64,000 bases of DNA, from positions 62,001 to 126,000 of the forward strand of contig LNDV01000034.1 of assembly GCA_001464765.1 (NCBI GenBank), written 5' to 3'. Numbering within the stretch: the stretch's first letter is position 1; each line of letters begins with the position of its first letter. This stretch comes from Betaproteobacteria bacterium Ga0077526. GTDB lineage: Bacteria; Pseudomonadota; Gammaproteobacteria; Burkholderiales; Ga0077523. Shown here piece after piece: positions 25,331 through 34,066 of the stretch. A program made the translations under genes and the position numbers. The notes under the pieces are model-generated. The model ran no database searches and was not told the DNA's origin. It saw nothing but the letters and a program-made list of their open reading frames with translations.

Positions 25331-26164
25331 GTGTCCCTCCTGGAAGCACCGGGCTTCGTCCCGCTCATCGCCCCGCCCGAGGCGCACGAAGGCGACGCGT
25401 TGTGGTTCGTGTTCCGCGGCAACCTCATGCTCGTGCATCGCAACGACGAGCGCGTTGAGCTGCCCGTGGTCTCCCGCCCCCAGGCGCTCGGCGTGGAGCC
25501 GATGCGCACACAGTACCTGGGGATGCTGGAAGGTCGCCACTGCTTCTCGGCGGAATGCGACGAGCGCACCGAGCCCCACGACCATCTGCGCTGGGCGGGG
25601 CTGCGCAGCCTGTTCGGCATCATCGACGACGCCACCTTCCTGCTCGCGGGCCGGGCGGTGCAGATCATGGACTGGGACCGCTCCCACCAGTTCTGCGGCC
25701 GCTGTGGGACGCCCACGGAGCGCAAGGCCGGCGAGCGATCGCGCGTGTGCCCCGCCTGCGGCCAGACGCACTACCCGCGCCTCGCGCCTGTGGCGATGGC
25801 ACTGGTCCACCACGGGAGCGAACTGCTGCTCGCGCGCTCGCCGCATTTCCCGCCGGGCATGTTCAGCGCCCTCGCCGGATTCGTGGAACCGGGCGAGAGC
25901 ATCGAGGAATGCCTGGTGCGTGAAGTGAAGGAAGAGGTTGGCGTAGACGTCACCAACCTGCGCTACTTCGCGAGCCAGCCCTGGCCCTTCCCCCATTCGC
26001 TCATGGTCGCATTCCACTGCGACTACGTGTCGGGCGAGATCGTCCCGCAGGAAGGCGAGATCGAGGCCGCCGACTGGTTCTCGCGAGACCGGCTGCCGGT
26101 GCTGCCGCACCGCCTGAGCATCGCCCGCCACCTGATCGAAGACGCGCTCGCGGCTCTGCCGTGA
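25331..26164 (+). CDS. nudC: NAD(+)/RNA-cap diphosphatase, Nudix family
   Basis: A 277-residue NudC. A zinc ribbon has Cys122, Cys125, Cys140 and Cys143 (FCGRC ... CPAC). The Nudix box runs from about 183 to 205 with GFVEPGES and REVKEEVG, and the NADH-specific SQPWPFPHS motif is at 215-223. It cleaves NAD(H) and NAD-capped RNA 5' ends. It begins with GTG two bases after the lpdA stop and overlaps the next gene by four bases. Confidence 0.93.
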   Translation: MSLLEAPGFVPLIAPPEAHEGDALWFVFRGNLMLVHRNDERVELPVVSRPQALGVEPMRTQYLGMLEGRHCFSAECDERTEPHDHLRWAGLRSLFGIIDDATFLLAGRAVQIMDWDRSHQFCGRCGTPTERKAGERSRVCPACGQTHYPRLAPVAMALVHHGSELLLARSPHFPPGMFSALAGFVEPGESIEECLVREVKEEVGVDVTNLRYFASQPWPFPHSLMVAFHCDYVSGEIVPQEGEIEAADWFSRDRLPVLPHRLSIARHLIEDALAALP

Positions 26165-26562
26165 CGTCCGCAGCGGCACGCGCGCGACTGCGCACGATCT
26201 GGCTGGTCCTCGGCTGGGGGGGCGTCCTGGCGGTCGCGTACTTCTCGCTCATCCCCCATCCGCCGGAACTCAAGGTCGAGCAGGGCGACAAGATCCAGCA
26301 CTTCCTCGCCTACGGTTCGCTGATGCTGTGGTTCTCGCAGATCATGGTGACGCCGCCGTCGCGTCGGCTGGCGGGCGCAGCGATGGTCGCACTGGGCATC
26401 GGGCTCGAGTTCGCCCAGTCGCTCACCGGCTATCGCTTCTACTCGTACGCCGACATGGGGGCCAACACGCTCGGCGTCCTGCTGGGCTGGCTCGCAGCGC
26501 CGCCGCGCGGCCCGAGGCTCTTCGACTTCGTACTCGCGAGAATGCCCGTCGGCCTTCGCTGA
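26161..26562 (+). CDS. VanZ-like membrane protein
   Basis: A 133-residue inner-membrane protein with about four hydrophobic segments. The conserved VanZ-like elements are YFSLIPHPPEL, GDKIQHFLAYGSLMLWF with the DKxxHFxAY pattern, and YSYADMGANTLGVLLGWLA. It begins with GTG overlapping the nudC stop. The family's function outside glycopeptide resistance is unknown. Confidence 0.8.
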   Translation: MTSAAARARLRTIWLVLGWGGVLAVAYFSLIPHPPELKVEQGDKIQHFLAYGSLMLWFSQIMVTPPSRRLAGAAMVALGIGLEFAQSLTGYRFYSYADMGANTLGVLLGWLAAPPRGPRLFDFVLARMPVGLR

Positions 26563-26667
26563 CGACGCTATATCATCCGGCATATTCTGCGCGGCCCCCG
26601 TTGCGCGGAGCATCGCGCCGTCTCCGATCCGCATTCTTCCGGCATTGCCGACTGGCAGCCCGTTCCC

Positions 26668-28407
26668 ATGGCCTCCGACATCTTCATCAGCTACGCAAGG
26701 GAGGACCGCGCCACCGCGCAGTCCCTGGCGGACGCGTTCGTCGCGAAGGGCCGGAGCGTCTGGTGGGATCGCGAGATCCAGGGCGGCAGCGCCTTTGCCA
26801 CGGAGATCGAGAAGGCCCTGACGGGTGCCCGGCTGGTCGTGGTGCTGTGGTCGCCCGACGCCGTCTCCTCCGATTTCGTGCGGGACGAAGCCCGCCGCGC
26901 CATGCGCAATGGCAAGCTGCTTCCGGTCCGCATCGCCGAAGTCGACCCGCCGCTCGGCTTCGGCGAGACCCACACGCTCGATATGCTCGGCTGGGATGGC
27001 AGCAACGACGCGCAGGACCTCGTCGAACTGCTCCGCCAGGTCGCCGAGCGCCTGGACGGGCGGGACACCTCACCCGCGCCGGGGCCGAGGCTCTCGGGCG
27101 GCGGCGGCAAAGGCCTCGGCAAGGTGTGGATCGGCGGAGGCGCGGCGATCGCCGCGGCAGTGGCCGGCGCCATCTGGTACCTGAATCAGCCCGACGAGAA
27201 CCTTCCCAAGGGATGTGCGCCGCCCTCGGGCAGCGCGGTGTGGGCGGAACTCGACGAGGGCTACGGCCTGCTGCAGAAGGGCGATCTCGCCACGGCGCGC
27301 TCCACCTTCAACCGCATCCTCTCGGCGGAATCCGAGTTCGCCCGTGCGCGCTTCTACCTCGCGCAGGTGCTCATCCAGACCGGCGAGAACGAGATTGCCC
27401 GCGGCATGTTGGACGGCGTGCTGAAGCAGGTGGGCACCCAGACCCACTGCGCGCTCGACGAGGGCGAGGTCCGCAAGATGCGCAACTGGCTCGCCAATCT
27501 CCAGTCGGCGTCCGACGAACCCACGCCGCTGCCTCCGAGGCAGGTGGCGACCACAGAGTCGCCGGCTCCGGTGGAATCGCCCGCAGCGGCCCCCGCGGAT
27601 CCAACGCCCGGCACCGGCTCGGGGAGCGGTTCGGGCGCCGGCCGGACACCCGACGACATCACGATCGTATTCCGGCCCGCATTCGGGCTCGGCGACAAGC
27701 CTCGCGAACGCATCGCGCCGGCCGCACCGACCGCCGCCGTCGTGGAATCCGCCGTGGAAGCCGCGTTCAGCAACGACAAGGATCGCCGCGTCGCCGCCAC
27801 GACCGGACTCGTCGTCGATCCGGAAGCGCTGTCGGACGCCGTGCCGCTCGTGCTCGCCAGGGCGGCGAAGATCGAAACCGCACCCACCGCACCGGACAAG
27901 GACGAGATGTCTGGCGTGATCAACGCGATGGTGCTGCTGCAATCCGCCACGCCGGCCACGCTGAACGCGAACCGCGCCGCGATCGAATCCCTGCTCGCCA
28001 AGGCCAGGGACAATGGCGGCCAGACCGCCGCCCAGGCGGACCGCGTCGCACAGGCCCTGCGCAAGGCCGACGGCCGCAAGCCGCTCGCCTACGTGCAGAT
28101 CGTGGATGACTCCCAGCGCGCGTTCGCGACCACGCTCGCCAAACGCCTGCGCGCGGCCGGCTACGAGGTCCCGGACTTCGAGCGGGTGGGCAATCGCGCG
28201 CCCGCGGGTGTCAGCGAAATCCGCATCCAGGGCCGCAGCGATCGGGAACTCGCCCGATGGATGGCACAGACGATGACGAAACTCGAGGCGGGCGAGGTAA
28301 GGACGCGCGCCCTGCGCAAGGTGAACCCGTCGAACGACACCTTCGAAATCTGGCTGGCTCGCGAACTCTGCGCCCCCGGGACGCAGCGGCCCGCGAGCTG
28401 TGAGTGA
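26668..28407 (+). CDS. TIR-domain protein with membrane anchor and TPR-like/C-terminal domains
   Basis: A 579-residue protein. Residues 1-130 form a TIR domain: DIFISYAREDRATAQSLADA, VWWDREI, and VVVLWSPDAVSSDFVRDEA. Glu74 there falls where TIR NADases have their catalytic Glu. After a Gly-rich linker a hydrophobic segment at 152-172 would anchor it in the membrane with the TIR domain inside. Residues about 190-265 look like TPR helices (YGLLQKGDLATARSTFNRIL). A Pro/Ala/Gly-rich linker follows, and the C-terminal 140 residues (PLAYVQIVDDSQRAFATTLA) resemble a small LytR_C- or SPOR-like alpha/beta domain. The start ATG at 26668 lacks a strong ribosome site. Possible roles are signalling or abortive defence; no partner effector is evident. 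Confidence 0.75.
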   Translation: MASDIFISYAREDRATAQSLADAFVAKGRSVWWDREIQGGSAFATEIEKALTGARLVVVLWSPDAVSSDFVRDEARRAMRNGKLLPVRIAEVDPPLGFGETHTLDMLGWDGSNDAQDLVELLRQVAERLDGRDTSPAPGPRLSGGGGKGLGKVWIGGGAAIAAAVAGAIWYLNQPDENLPKGCAPPSGSAVWAELDEGYGLLQKGDLATARSTFNRILSAESEFARARFYLAQVLIQTGENEIARGMLDGVLKQVGTQTHCALDEGEVRKMRNWLANLQSASDEPTPLPPRQVATTESPAPVESPAAAPADPTPGTGSGSGSGAGRTPDDITIVFRPAFGLGDKPRERIAPAAPTAAVVESAVEAAFSNDKDRRVAATTGLVVDPEALSDAVPLVLARAAKIETAPTAPDKDEMSGVINAMVLLQSATPATLNANRAAIESLLAKARDNGGQTAAQADRVAQALRKADGRKPLAYVQIVDDSQRAFATTLAKRLRAAGYEVPDFERVGNRAPAGVSEIRIQGRSDRELARWMAQTMTKLEAGEVRTRALRKVNPSNDTFEIWLARELCAPGTQRPASCE

Positions 28408-28433
28408 AATCGGCTGCAGGCAGGAGACATTGC

Positions 28434-28688
28434 ATGAAGAGCACGATCGGCGAGATCGTAGGCAAGACCATCGCCGGCGTGGTCGTGGCCTACAACGCCC
28501 ACGAACCGCGCAAGCAGGTGTTCCTCCGGTTCCACGACGGCACCTATCTGGAGTTGTGGGGCGAGAGCTTCAACTGCACGAGCGCCATCGACCGGGGTGG
28601 AATGACGGACATCCTCGCGTACACGAAAGCGATGGGCGCCTACAGCGTGGACGTATACCCCGCCGAGCACAACGCCGCGGCGCCCTGA
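28434..28688 (+). CDS. Small hypothetical protein after the TIR gene
   Basis: An 84-residue soluble protein. It starts MKSTIGEIVGKTIAGVVVAY and contains QVFLRFHDGTYLELWGESFN, a beta-rich pattern. AGGAGA lies about nine bases before the ATG. It follows the TIR gene by 26 bases and could be its partner, or belong with the following YaiI gene. No family recognised. Confidence 0.6.
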   Translation: MKSTIGEIVGKTIAGVVVAYNAHEPRKQVFLRFHDGTYLELWGESFNCTSAIDRGGMTDILAYTKAMGAYSVDVYPAEHNAAAP

Positions 28689-28707
28689 GCGCCGGCTGAG
28701 CGACGCG

Positions 28708-29160
28708 ATGCAGATCTGGGTCGACGCCGACGCGTGCCCCGTCACCGTCAAGGAAATCCTCTACCGCGCGGCAGAGCGCGTGCAGTGCCAGCTCATACTG
28801 GTTGCCAATCAGCCGCTGCGCACACCGCCGTCGCCGTGGATTCGCAGCGTTCAGGTGCCGAGAGGTTTCGACGTGGCGGACAATCACATCGCCAACGCGG
28901 TCGCACCGGGCGATCTCGTGGTCACGGCAGACATCCCGCTCGCCGCTTCTATCGTGGAACGTCAGGCATTCGCGCTGAATCCCCGCGGCGAGTTCTACAG
29001 CCAGGAGAACGTGCGCGAATTGCTCGACATGCGCAATTTCATGGATACGCTGCGCAGCGCCGGCGTGCAGACCGGCGGGCCGGAGGCGTTGTCCCAGGCG
29101 GACCGGCAGCGCTTCGCGAATCGTCTCGACCGCTTTCTCGCAGGGCACACGGGCAAGTAG
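28708..29160 (+). CDS. UPF0178 (YaiI/YqxD) family protein
   Basis: A 150-residue member of the YaiI/YqxD family, a PIN-like fold. The N-terminal signature is IWVDADACPVTVKEILYRAA, and GDLVVTADIPLAA with its Asp is the second conserved element, followed by NPRGEFYSQENVRE. The acidic residues suggest a metal-dependent nuclease-like site, but the function is unknown. Starts 19 bases after the preceding small gene. Confidence 0.88.
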   Translation: MQIWVDADACPVTVKEILYRAAERVQCQLILVANQPLRTPPSPWIRSVQVPRGFDVADNHIANAVAPGDLVVTADIPLAASIVERQAFALNPRGEFYSQENVRELLDMRNFMDTLRSAGVQTGGPEALSQADRQRFANRLDRFLAGHTGK

Positions 29161-29254
29161 TGTCGCCGGGCTGACGTGTGTTTCGTGCCGGTCGTGAGAG
29201 ACCTGCTTGTAGAATCCGGGCCTTCCCCCAACGACGACCGCACGGAGCCCCGCG

Positions 29255-29662
29255 ATGCCCACCCTCTCCCTCGAACGCGCCCAGGACCTGATCGCGCGCG
29301 CCATGGCCAAGGCCACGGCCGACTACCGCCGCCCCATCTGCGTGGCCGTCGTCGACGAGCGCGGTCTGCTGCTGGCCTTCGGGCGCATGGACGGCTCGCC
29401 GGTGCGCAGCGTGCAGATCTCGCAGGGCAAGGCCTACACAGCCGCCCGCATGGGCGTCACGACCGAAGCGGTGCTCGCCCGCCTGCATCGCGAACAGATC
29501 GAGATCGGCTACTTCTGCGATCCGGCCCTCACCGCACTGCCCGGCGGCTCGCCGCTGAAAGACAGCGCAGGCGCGCTGCTCGGTGCCGTCGGCGTGAGCG
29601 GTCTCACGTCCGCCGAGGACCAGACGATCACGGACTTCATCGCGGCGCTCGTCGCGTCGTGA
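29255..29662 (+). CDS. GlcG/HbpS family protein
   Basis: A 135-residue GlcG/HbpS (DUF336) protein. It begins with LSLERAQDLIARAMAKA, then ICVAVVDERGLLLAFGRMDG, and ends with GAVGVSGLTSAEDQTI, the usual family stretches. Relatives bind haem or occur in glycolate and diol operons; the role here is not clear. The stop overlaps the next small gene by one base. Confidence 0.85.
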   Translation: MPTLSLERAQDLIARAMAKATADYRRPICVAVVDERGLLLAFGRMDGSPVRSVQISQGKAYTAARMGVTTEAVLARLHREQIEIGYFCDPALTALPGGSPLKDSAGALLGAVGVSGLTSAEDQTITDFIAALVAS

Positions 29663-29880
29663 TGCCTGGCCGTCGTCCCTGCAGCGCGCTGCGTCGATCG
29701 CTCGCGATCCTCGCTGCGGCATTGCTCGGGCCGGCGATGGCGCACGGGGCCGACGGCGACCCGGCGGCGGGCAAGCGCGCCCACGTGGACAGGCAGGTGC
29801 AGACGCGCGATCTCACCGACGACGCGATCTCGGCGCTCGCCACTTGCTTCGCCTCCCGCGCCGGCCTTTTTCTGCGATGA
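29662..29880 (+). CDS. Possible small exported protein
   Basis: A 72-residue frame whose ATG uses the A of the preceding TGA and whose own TGA overlaps the next ATG by four bases, so it is linked on both sides. A signal-peptide-like start (SLAILAAALLGPAMAHG) is followed by DGDPAAGKRAHVDRQ, a sequence recalling small c-type cytochromes but without a haem motif. It might be a broken cytochrome-like gene or a coupling peptide. No ribosome site is evident. Confidence 0.4.
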   Translation: MPGRRPCSALRRSLAILAAALLGPAMAHGADGDPAAGKRAHVDRQVQTRDLTDDAISALATCFASRAGLFLR

Positions 29881-30608
29881 GCGCTGACCAGTCGGTACGC
29901 GAGCTGGTGCTGGACCGCAACAAGGTCCGCAACGCGCTCGACCTCGCGACGACCGAACGGCTGCTCGCCGAAGTCGCTGCGGCCGATGCGGACCCCGCCG
30001 TGCACGTGATGCTGCTGCGTGGCGAGGGTGCGGGCTTCTGTGCCGGCAGCGACGTCAAGGAGATGGCGCAGGCCTCGATGGACCAACGCGTGCACGTCGC
30101 CGCCCGCAAGGGCGCCCTGATGAAGGCGCTGGCCGACACGGACAAGCCCGTGGTGTGCGCCGTGCACGGTTTCGCGCTGGGCGGCGGCTTCATGCTGGCG
30201 ATCGGCTGCGATGCCGTCGTGACCGCCGAGGACGCCACGTGGCGTTTACCGGAAGTGGAACTCGGATTCTTCCCGCCCTGGGGGATCGACGCGCTGACGC
30301 TGCGCGTGGGCACGGCCCGCGCGCGATGGCTCACCTGGGGAACGGATGCAATCTTCGGCAGCGATGCCGTCGCTCTGGGCCTGGCGGAACGCGCGGTCCC
30401 GGCGGGGACGGTGCTGAATGAGGCGCGCGCATTGGCGGCTCGGCTGGCGTCACTCCCGCCCGAGTCTGTCCGCGCCACGAAACGCTTCTATCGCGAGCGC
30501 GCGGCCGGCGTCGGGCTGGACGACATCGCTCGCGAAACCTACCGGCGCAACTGCGAAAGCGGTTCTGCTCAGGCGGCGTTCGGACGATTCACGAAGTCTG
30601 ACGCCTGA
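29877..30608 (+). CDS. Enoyl-CoA hydratase/isomerase family protein
   Basis: A 243-residue crotonase-fold protein. The oxyanion stretches are GEGAGFCAGSDVKEMA and VHGFALGGGFMLAIGCDAV, and the acidic position is in LPEVELGFFP. The first oxyanion motif AGSDVKEM is standard, but its substrate cannot be named. The ATG at 29877 gives MSADQSVRELVLDR, though a start 11 codons earlier is possible. It is convergent with the PDZ gene, leaving 13 bases between stops. Confidence 0.85.
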   Translation: MSADQSVRELVLDRNKVRNALDLATTERLLAEVAAADADPAVHVMLLRGEGAGFCAGSDVKEMAQASMDQRVHVAARKGALMKALADTDKPVVCAVHGFALGGGFMLAIGCDAVVTAEDATWRLPEVELGFFPPWGIDALTLRVGTARARWLTWGTDAIFGSDAVALGLAERAVPAGTVLNEARALAARLASLPPESVRATKRFYRERAAGVGLDDIARETYRRNCESGSAQAAFGRFTKSDA

Positions 30609-30621
30609 TCGGCACGCCCGG

Positions 30622-31230
30622 TCAGGGCTTCCGAACGCCGGCACCGCCCAGTTCCACCGCCACCACAACCGGCTGCCAGCGCCGCACCACGCGCAAGGTC
30701 ACACGGTCCCCGGGGCGGCGGGAGGCGACGAATGCCACCAGCCCCTTGGCGTCGGTAACCGGCTGATCGTCGAAAGCGGTGACGACATCCCCCGCCTTCA
30801 GGCCCGCCGCCGCGGCGGGACTCCCCGGCACGACGTCCCCGACCAGCGCCCCGCGATCCACCCGCAGCAGTTCGATATCGGCGGGATCGACATCCCGGGT
30901 GGCCACGCCCAGCACCGCCCGGGCGGCCGGAGCCGGTTCCGGCGGTGGCTCTGTCTGCGCGCCCACGCCTCCAGGGGGCTTCCCCTCGGGCTCGAGCAGC
31001 GCCGCACGTTTGCTGTCGTACTCGGCCCGGGTGATCACGCCGTCCTCCAACGCCTGCTCGAGCGCGCGGAGCCGGCGCTTCAGCGCTGGCGAAGTGGCCC
31101 TGGCGGCGCGCGCAGCGTCGTCTTCGGCGAACGCGGCACCGCCTGCGGTCAGGCCGAAACCCGCTCCCAGCAGAGCGTGAAGCCAGCGTCTGCGGGCGCG
31201 GAAAGAGACGGGAACGACTGGGCCGGGCAT
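30622..31230 (-). CDS. PDZ-domain exported protein
   Basis: A 202-residue protein. The signal peptide begins after basic RARRRWLHAL and ends near AAFAED. A short helix with ALEQALEDGVITRAEYDSKR resembles SHOCT-type sequence. The C-terminal PDZ domain runs from about residue 115 to 200 (GALVGDVVPGSPAAAAGLKAG and FDDQPVTDAKGLVAFVA). No protease domain is present, so it is a PDZ adaptor rather than a DegP-type enzyme. The start at 31230 is chosen for GGAG eight bases upstream. Confidence 0.8.
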   Translation of the reverse strand: MPGPVVPVSFRARRRWLHALLGAGFGLTAGGAAFAEDDAARAARATSPALKRRLRALEQALEDGVITRAEYDSKRAALLEPEGKPPGGVGAQTEPPPEPAPAARAVLGVATRDVDPADIELLRVDRGALVGDVVPGSPAAAAGLKAGDVVTAFDDQPVTDAKGLVAFVASRRPGDRVTLRVVRRWQPVVVAVELGGAGVRKP

Positions 31231-31445
31231 GACGAAGACTCCAGGAAACGGGAGGGCAATCATAAGGGCACCGAGTTCGGGCGGCCACATGGACAAACCC
31301 CGACAGATCTGCGGCGGCGCTGGCGCTCCTTCGCACAATGCGCCCATTGCAGCCCGGCCCGGGGTAGCATTCGCGACCCCGAGAACCGAACCCCGGCGGA
31401 CGCATCCAAGCGTCGGGGCAAAACACTTATCGCCGAGAGGAATCC

Positions 31446-32339
31446 ATGGAACAGAACAAGAGGCGGTCGCTGCTCAAGGCGGCCATCGCAGGAGCCGCTC
31501 TGGGCGGCGTATCGCTGCCGGCACGCGCGGATGTGGTCCGGGTCGGGCATGTGGGACTCTCCTTCTACGAGGTCACCGCCCACGTCATCCGCTGGTTCCT
31601 CGAAAAGCAGGGCTGGAACGTCGCGTTGGACTCCGGCAGTCACTCCAACATGTTTCCCAAGGTCGCCAAGGGGGAGGTCGACCTGTTCGTGGCCGCCTGG
31701 CTGCCCTACGCGCACGCGGACTACTGGCAGGAGTACGGGAAGGATCTGGTCAAGGTGAGCACGCTGTTCGAGGACGCCCAGCTCTACTGGGCTGTGCCCG
31801 ATTACATACCGGCCTCGCAGGTTGGCAGCGTGCAGGATCTCACGAAGCCGGAGGTGGCCGCCCGCATGGTGAAGACCATCCGCGGCACGCTGCCCGATTC
31901 CGGCCTGATGATCGGATCGCAGAAGATCTTCCAGCACTACGACCTGAAGGGCTCGGGCTACGACCTGGTTCCGGGTCCGTCGAAGGAGTGGCTGGCCAAC
32001 TTCAATGCCCGCATCGAAGCGAAGGAGTGGTTCGTGATGCCGCTCTGGCGGCCGCAGTACCTCAACCGCCAGCACAAGCTGCGCGTGCTTCAGGAGCCCA
32101 AGGCGTTCCTGGGCGGGCCGAACAGCGCGTATCTCGTGGCTTCGCAGGACTTCTGGAGCCGCCTCGACAAGCGCAAGAAAGCGATGCTCGCGCGCATGGA
32201 ACTCTCCCTGCGTTCCGTCACGCTGATGGACTACTGGGTCAACGTCGAGGGCATGACGCCCTCCGCCGCAGCCCGCCAGTGGATCGGCACGAACCCTGAC
32301 ACCGTGGGTTTCTGGATGGCCGGTCCGGAAGAGAACTGA
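31446..32339 (+). CDS. Glycine betaine/proline-type ABC substrate-binding protein (OpuAC family), orphan
   Basis: A 297-residue periplasmic protein. The N terminus has KRRSLLKAAIAGAALGGVSL (a possible Tat signal), cleaved near ARA. The mature part DVVRVGHVGLSFYEVTAHVI and the following SHSNMFPKVAKGEVDLFVAAW match OpuAC/ProX-type binding proteins for quaternary amines. No permease or ATPase gene lies nearby, so it must share a distant transporter. A hairpin terminator follows. Confidence 0.85.
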   Translation: MEQNKRRSLLKAAIAGAALGGVSLPARADVVRVGHVGLSFYEVTAHVIRWFLEKQGWNVALDSGSHSNMFPKVAKGEVDLFVAAWLPYAHADYWQEYGKDLVKVSTLFEDAQLYWAVPDYIPASQVGSVQDLTKPEVAARMVKTIRGTLPDSGLMIGSQKIFQHYDLKGSGYDLVPGPSKEWLANFNARIEAKEWFVMPLWRPQYLNRQHKLRVLQEPKAFLGGPNSAYLVASQDFWSRLDKRKKAMLARMELSLRSVTLMDYWVNVEGMTPSAAARQWIGTNPDTVGFWMAGPEEN

Positions 32340-32375
32340 TCGGAATTCGCACGGCATTCGCCTGCATGCATCACC

Positions 32376-32401
32376 GCCCGAGGCGCGCTGCCTCGGGCTT
32401 C
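32376..32401 (+). terminator. Hairpin terminator after the OpuAC gene
   Basis: A 9-bp stem GCCCGAGGC at 32376-32384 with GCCTCGGGC at 32390-32398, loop GCGCT, followed by a weak pyrimidine run TTCCTCCTC. The rest of the gene-free stretch from 32340 to 32717 holds only this element and the promoter listed next. Confidence 0.6.
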
Positions 32402-32569
32402 CTCCTCGTGCCGCACTGCATCACAAGCACCTGATCCGATCTCGCGGAACCTCCCGACTGTTGCGGGATGAATCTTCCGTTTCGTCGCCGGCATCGCAGG
32501 CGACATTCCTGCAGCAAAGCCCGCAGCACTCTGCCCTCGCGAGTGCCAGGAAATCTTTGTCACGCGGCA

Positions 32570-32622
32570 TTGACACTCGCGCTGCAACATCGGTACTTTG
32601 ACTTTGCCCTATGCAGGCAAAG
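32570..32622 (+). promoter_or_regulatory. Sigma-70-type promoter and start-site hairpin for the amidohydrolase operon
   Basis: A consensus TTGACA at 32570-32575 and TACTTT at 32594-32599, 18 bases apart. Just after the expected start site lies a 7-bp inverted repeat, CTTTGCC at 32602-32608 and GGCAAAG at 32616-32622, with loop CTATGCA. The first gene begins about 110 bases downstream, giving a leader of about that length. The repeat could be an operator or an RNA element at the 5' end. Confidence 0.6.
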
Positions 32623-32717
32623 GCAGGACGGTGTCACCCCGCGCGAACCTTCCGAGTCACACAGGCGAGGACAGCGCACTCCTGCCACCCACAAACGACG
32701 ACCAGGGAGGTACGCGC

Positions 32718-34043
32718 ATGGAATACAACATCCTCAAGCATTTCCACGGGCTGGAGCACCAGCCGCTGGACCCGTTCAATGCCGATGAAATCGGCACCTC
32801 GCTGTTCATGGCCGGCAACATGGGCCCGAAGATCTCCGAAAAGATGGATGGCTATGCCGCAGCCGCCGGCATGGGCCGTCGCAGCTTCCTGAAATCCTCG
32901 CTCGGCTTCTCCGCCGCCATGCTGGCCGCGAACGAAGTCACCGGCATGAAGTTCTTCGAGGTAGGCGCCGCCGAGGCTGCCGACTTCGACGCCAAGCAGG
33001 AGTCCTTTCAGGTTGCCCGCGCCAGCAGCGACTTCGTGGTGGACGTGCACACCCACGTCTGCACGCGGCCCGGCCACTATGTCCTGGGCGAGAACACCTC
33101 CGAGCGCGGCATGTGGTTCGTGCAGCTGCTGGATGACCTCGGCAAGGCCTTCGGCCTGCCGAACGGCACCCGCGACATGAACGTCGAGAACTACGGCAAG
33201 CTCATCCTCGAGAAGAGTGACACCACCGTCGGCATCTTCAACCCCTTCGGCTTCCGCGAGCACTACGGTGATCGCGACATGATCCCGATGGATTACCAGG
33301 TTCAGGTCCGCAACAACTGGCCCAAGTCCACGATGATGCTGGCCGGCGGTCTCACGCCGAACCAGGGTCTGGGCGTCACGCTCGACCGTCTGCGCAACTA
33401 CGCGGAGCAGTACAAGGTGTCCGGCCTCAAGCTCTACACCTTCGACGCCACCGAGAAGAAGGGCTGGTGGTTCGACGACGAGAAGCTCGCCTACCCGATG
33501 TGGGAAGAGTGCCGCAAGCTGGGCATCAAGAACATCGGCTGCCACAAGGGCATCCCGTTCGGCCAGTTCTATGCGCGCTACGCCCACGCCGAAGACTTCG
33601 ATGCCGCGGCGGACGACTTCCTCGACCTCAACTTCATCGCGTACCACTCCGCGTGGCCCTACCACGCCGAGCTGGCCGCCCTGAAGGGCTTCAAGCCGCA
33701 GCGCAAGAACCTCTACTGTGAAGTCGGTTCCACGTTCGCCGCGACGGTCACCAGCCGTCCGCTCGAATGCGCCCACGTGCTCGGCACCCTGCTTCGGGAC
33801 CTCGGCCCCGACTACGTGCTGTGGGGCACCGACTCGCTGCTCTGGGGCAACCCGCAGTGGCAGATCGACGCGTTCCGCAAGTTCCAGATTCCCGACCAGC
33901 TGGTCGAGGGCTACGGCTATCCGAAGATCACGCCTGAAATCCGGCGCAAGGTCTTCGGCGAGAACGCCGCCCGCATCTGGAACATCGACAAGCAGAAGGC
34001 CATGCAGGCCAAGGCCGAAATCATGGCCACCGCGACTGCCTGA
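32718..34043 (+). CDS. Amidohydrolase-2 family metal-dependent hydrolase, Tat-type leader
   Basis: A 441-residue protein. A TIM-barrel amidohydrolase starts at about residue 106 with metal-binding His111 and His113 in VVDVHTHVCT; LKLYTFDATE, HSAWPYH and the C-terminal YVLWGTDSLLWG (metal Asp) follow. Before the barrel there is a twin-arginine-like stretch GRRSFLKSSLGFSAAMLAAN at about 53-72, preceded by an unusually long 52-residue leader. GGGAGG is seven bases before the ATG. Relatives are decarboxylases or hydrolases of aromatic or cyclic compounds. It is followed by an fmdB-type gene and a haem protein. Confidence 0.85.
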   Translation: MEYNILKHFHGLEHQPLDPFNADEIGTSLFMAGNMGPKISEKMDGYAAAAGMGRRSFLKSSLGFSAAMLAANEVTGMKFFEVGAAEAADFDAKQESFQVARASSDFVVDVHTHVCTRPGHYVLGENTSERGMWFVQLLDDLGKAFGLPNGTRDMNVENYGKLILEKSDTTVGIFNPFGFREHYGDRDMIPMDYQVQVRNNWPKSTMMLAGGLTPNQGLGVTLDRLRNYAEQYKVSGLKLYTFDATEKKGWWFDDEKLAYPMWEECRKLGIKNIGCHKGIPFGQFYARYAHAEDFDAAADDFLDLNFIAYHSAWPYHAELAALKGFKPQRKNLYCEVGSTFAATVTSRPLECAHVLGTLLRDLGPDYVLWGTDSLLWGNPQWQIDAFRKFQIPDQLVEGYGYPKITPEIRRKVFGENAARIWNIDKQKAMQAKAEIMATATA

Positions 34044-34066
34044 GCATTCTGAAAGCTGCACCCGGG

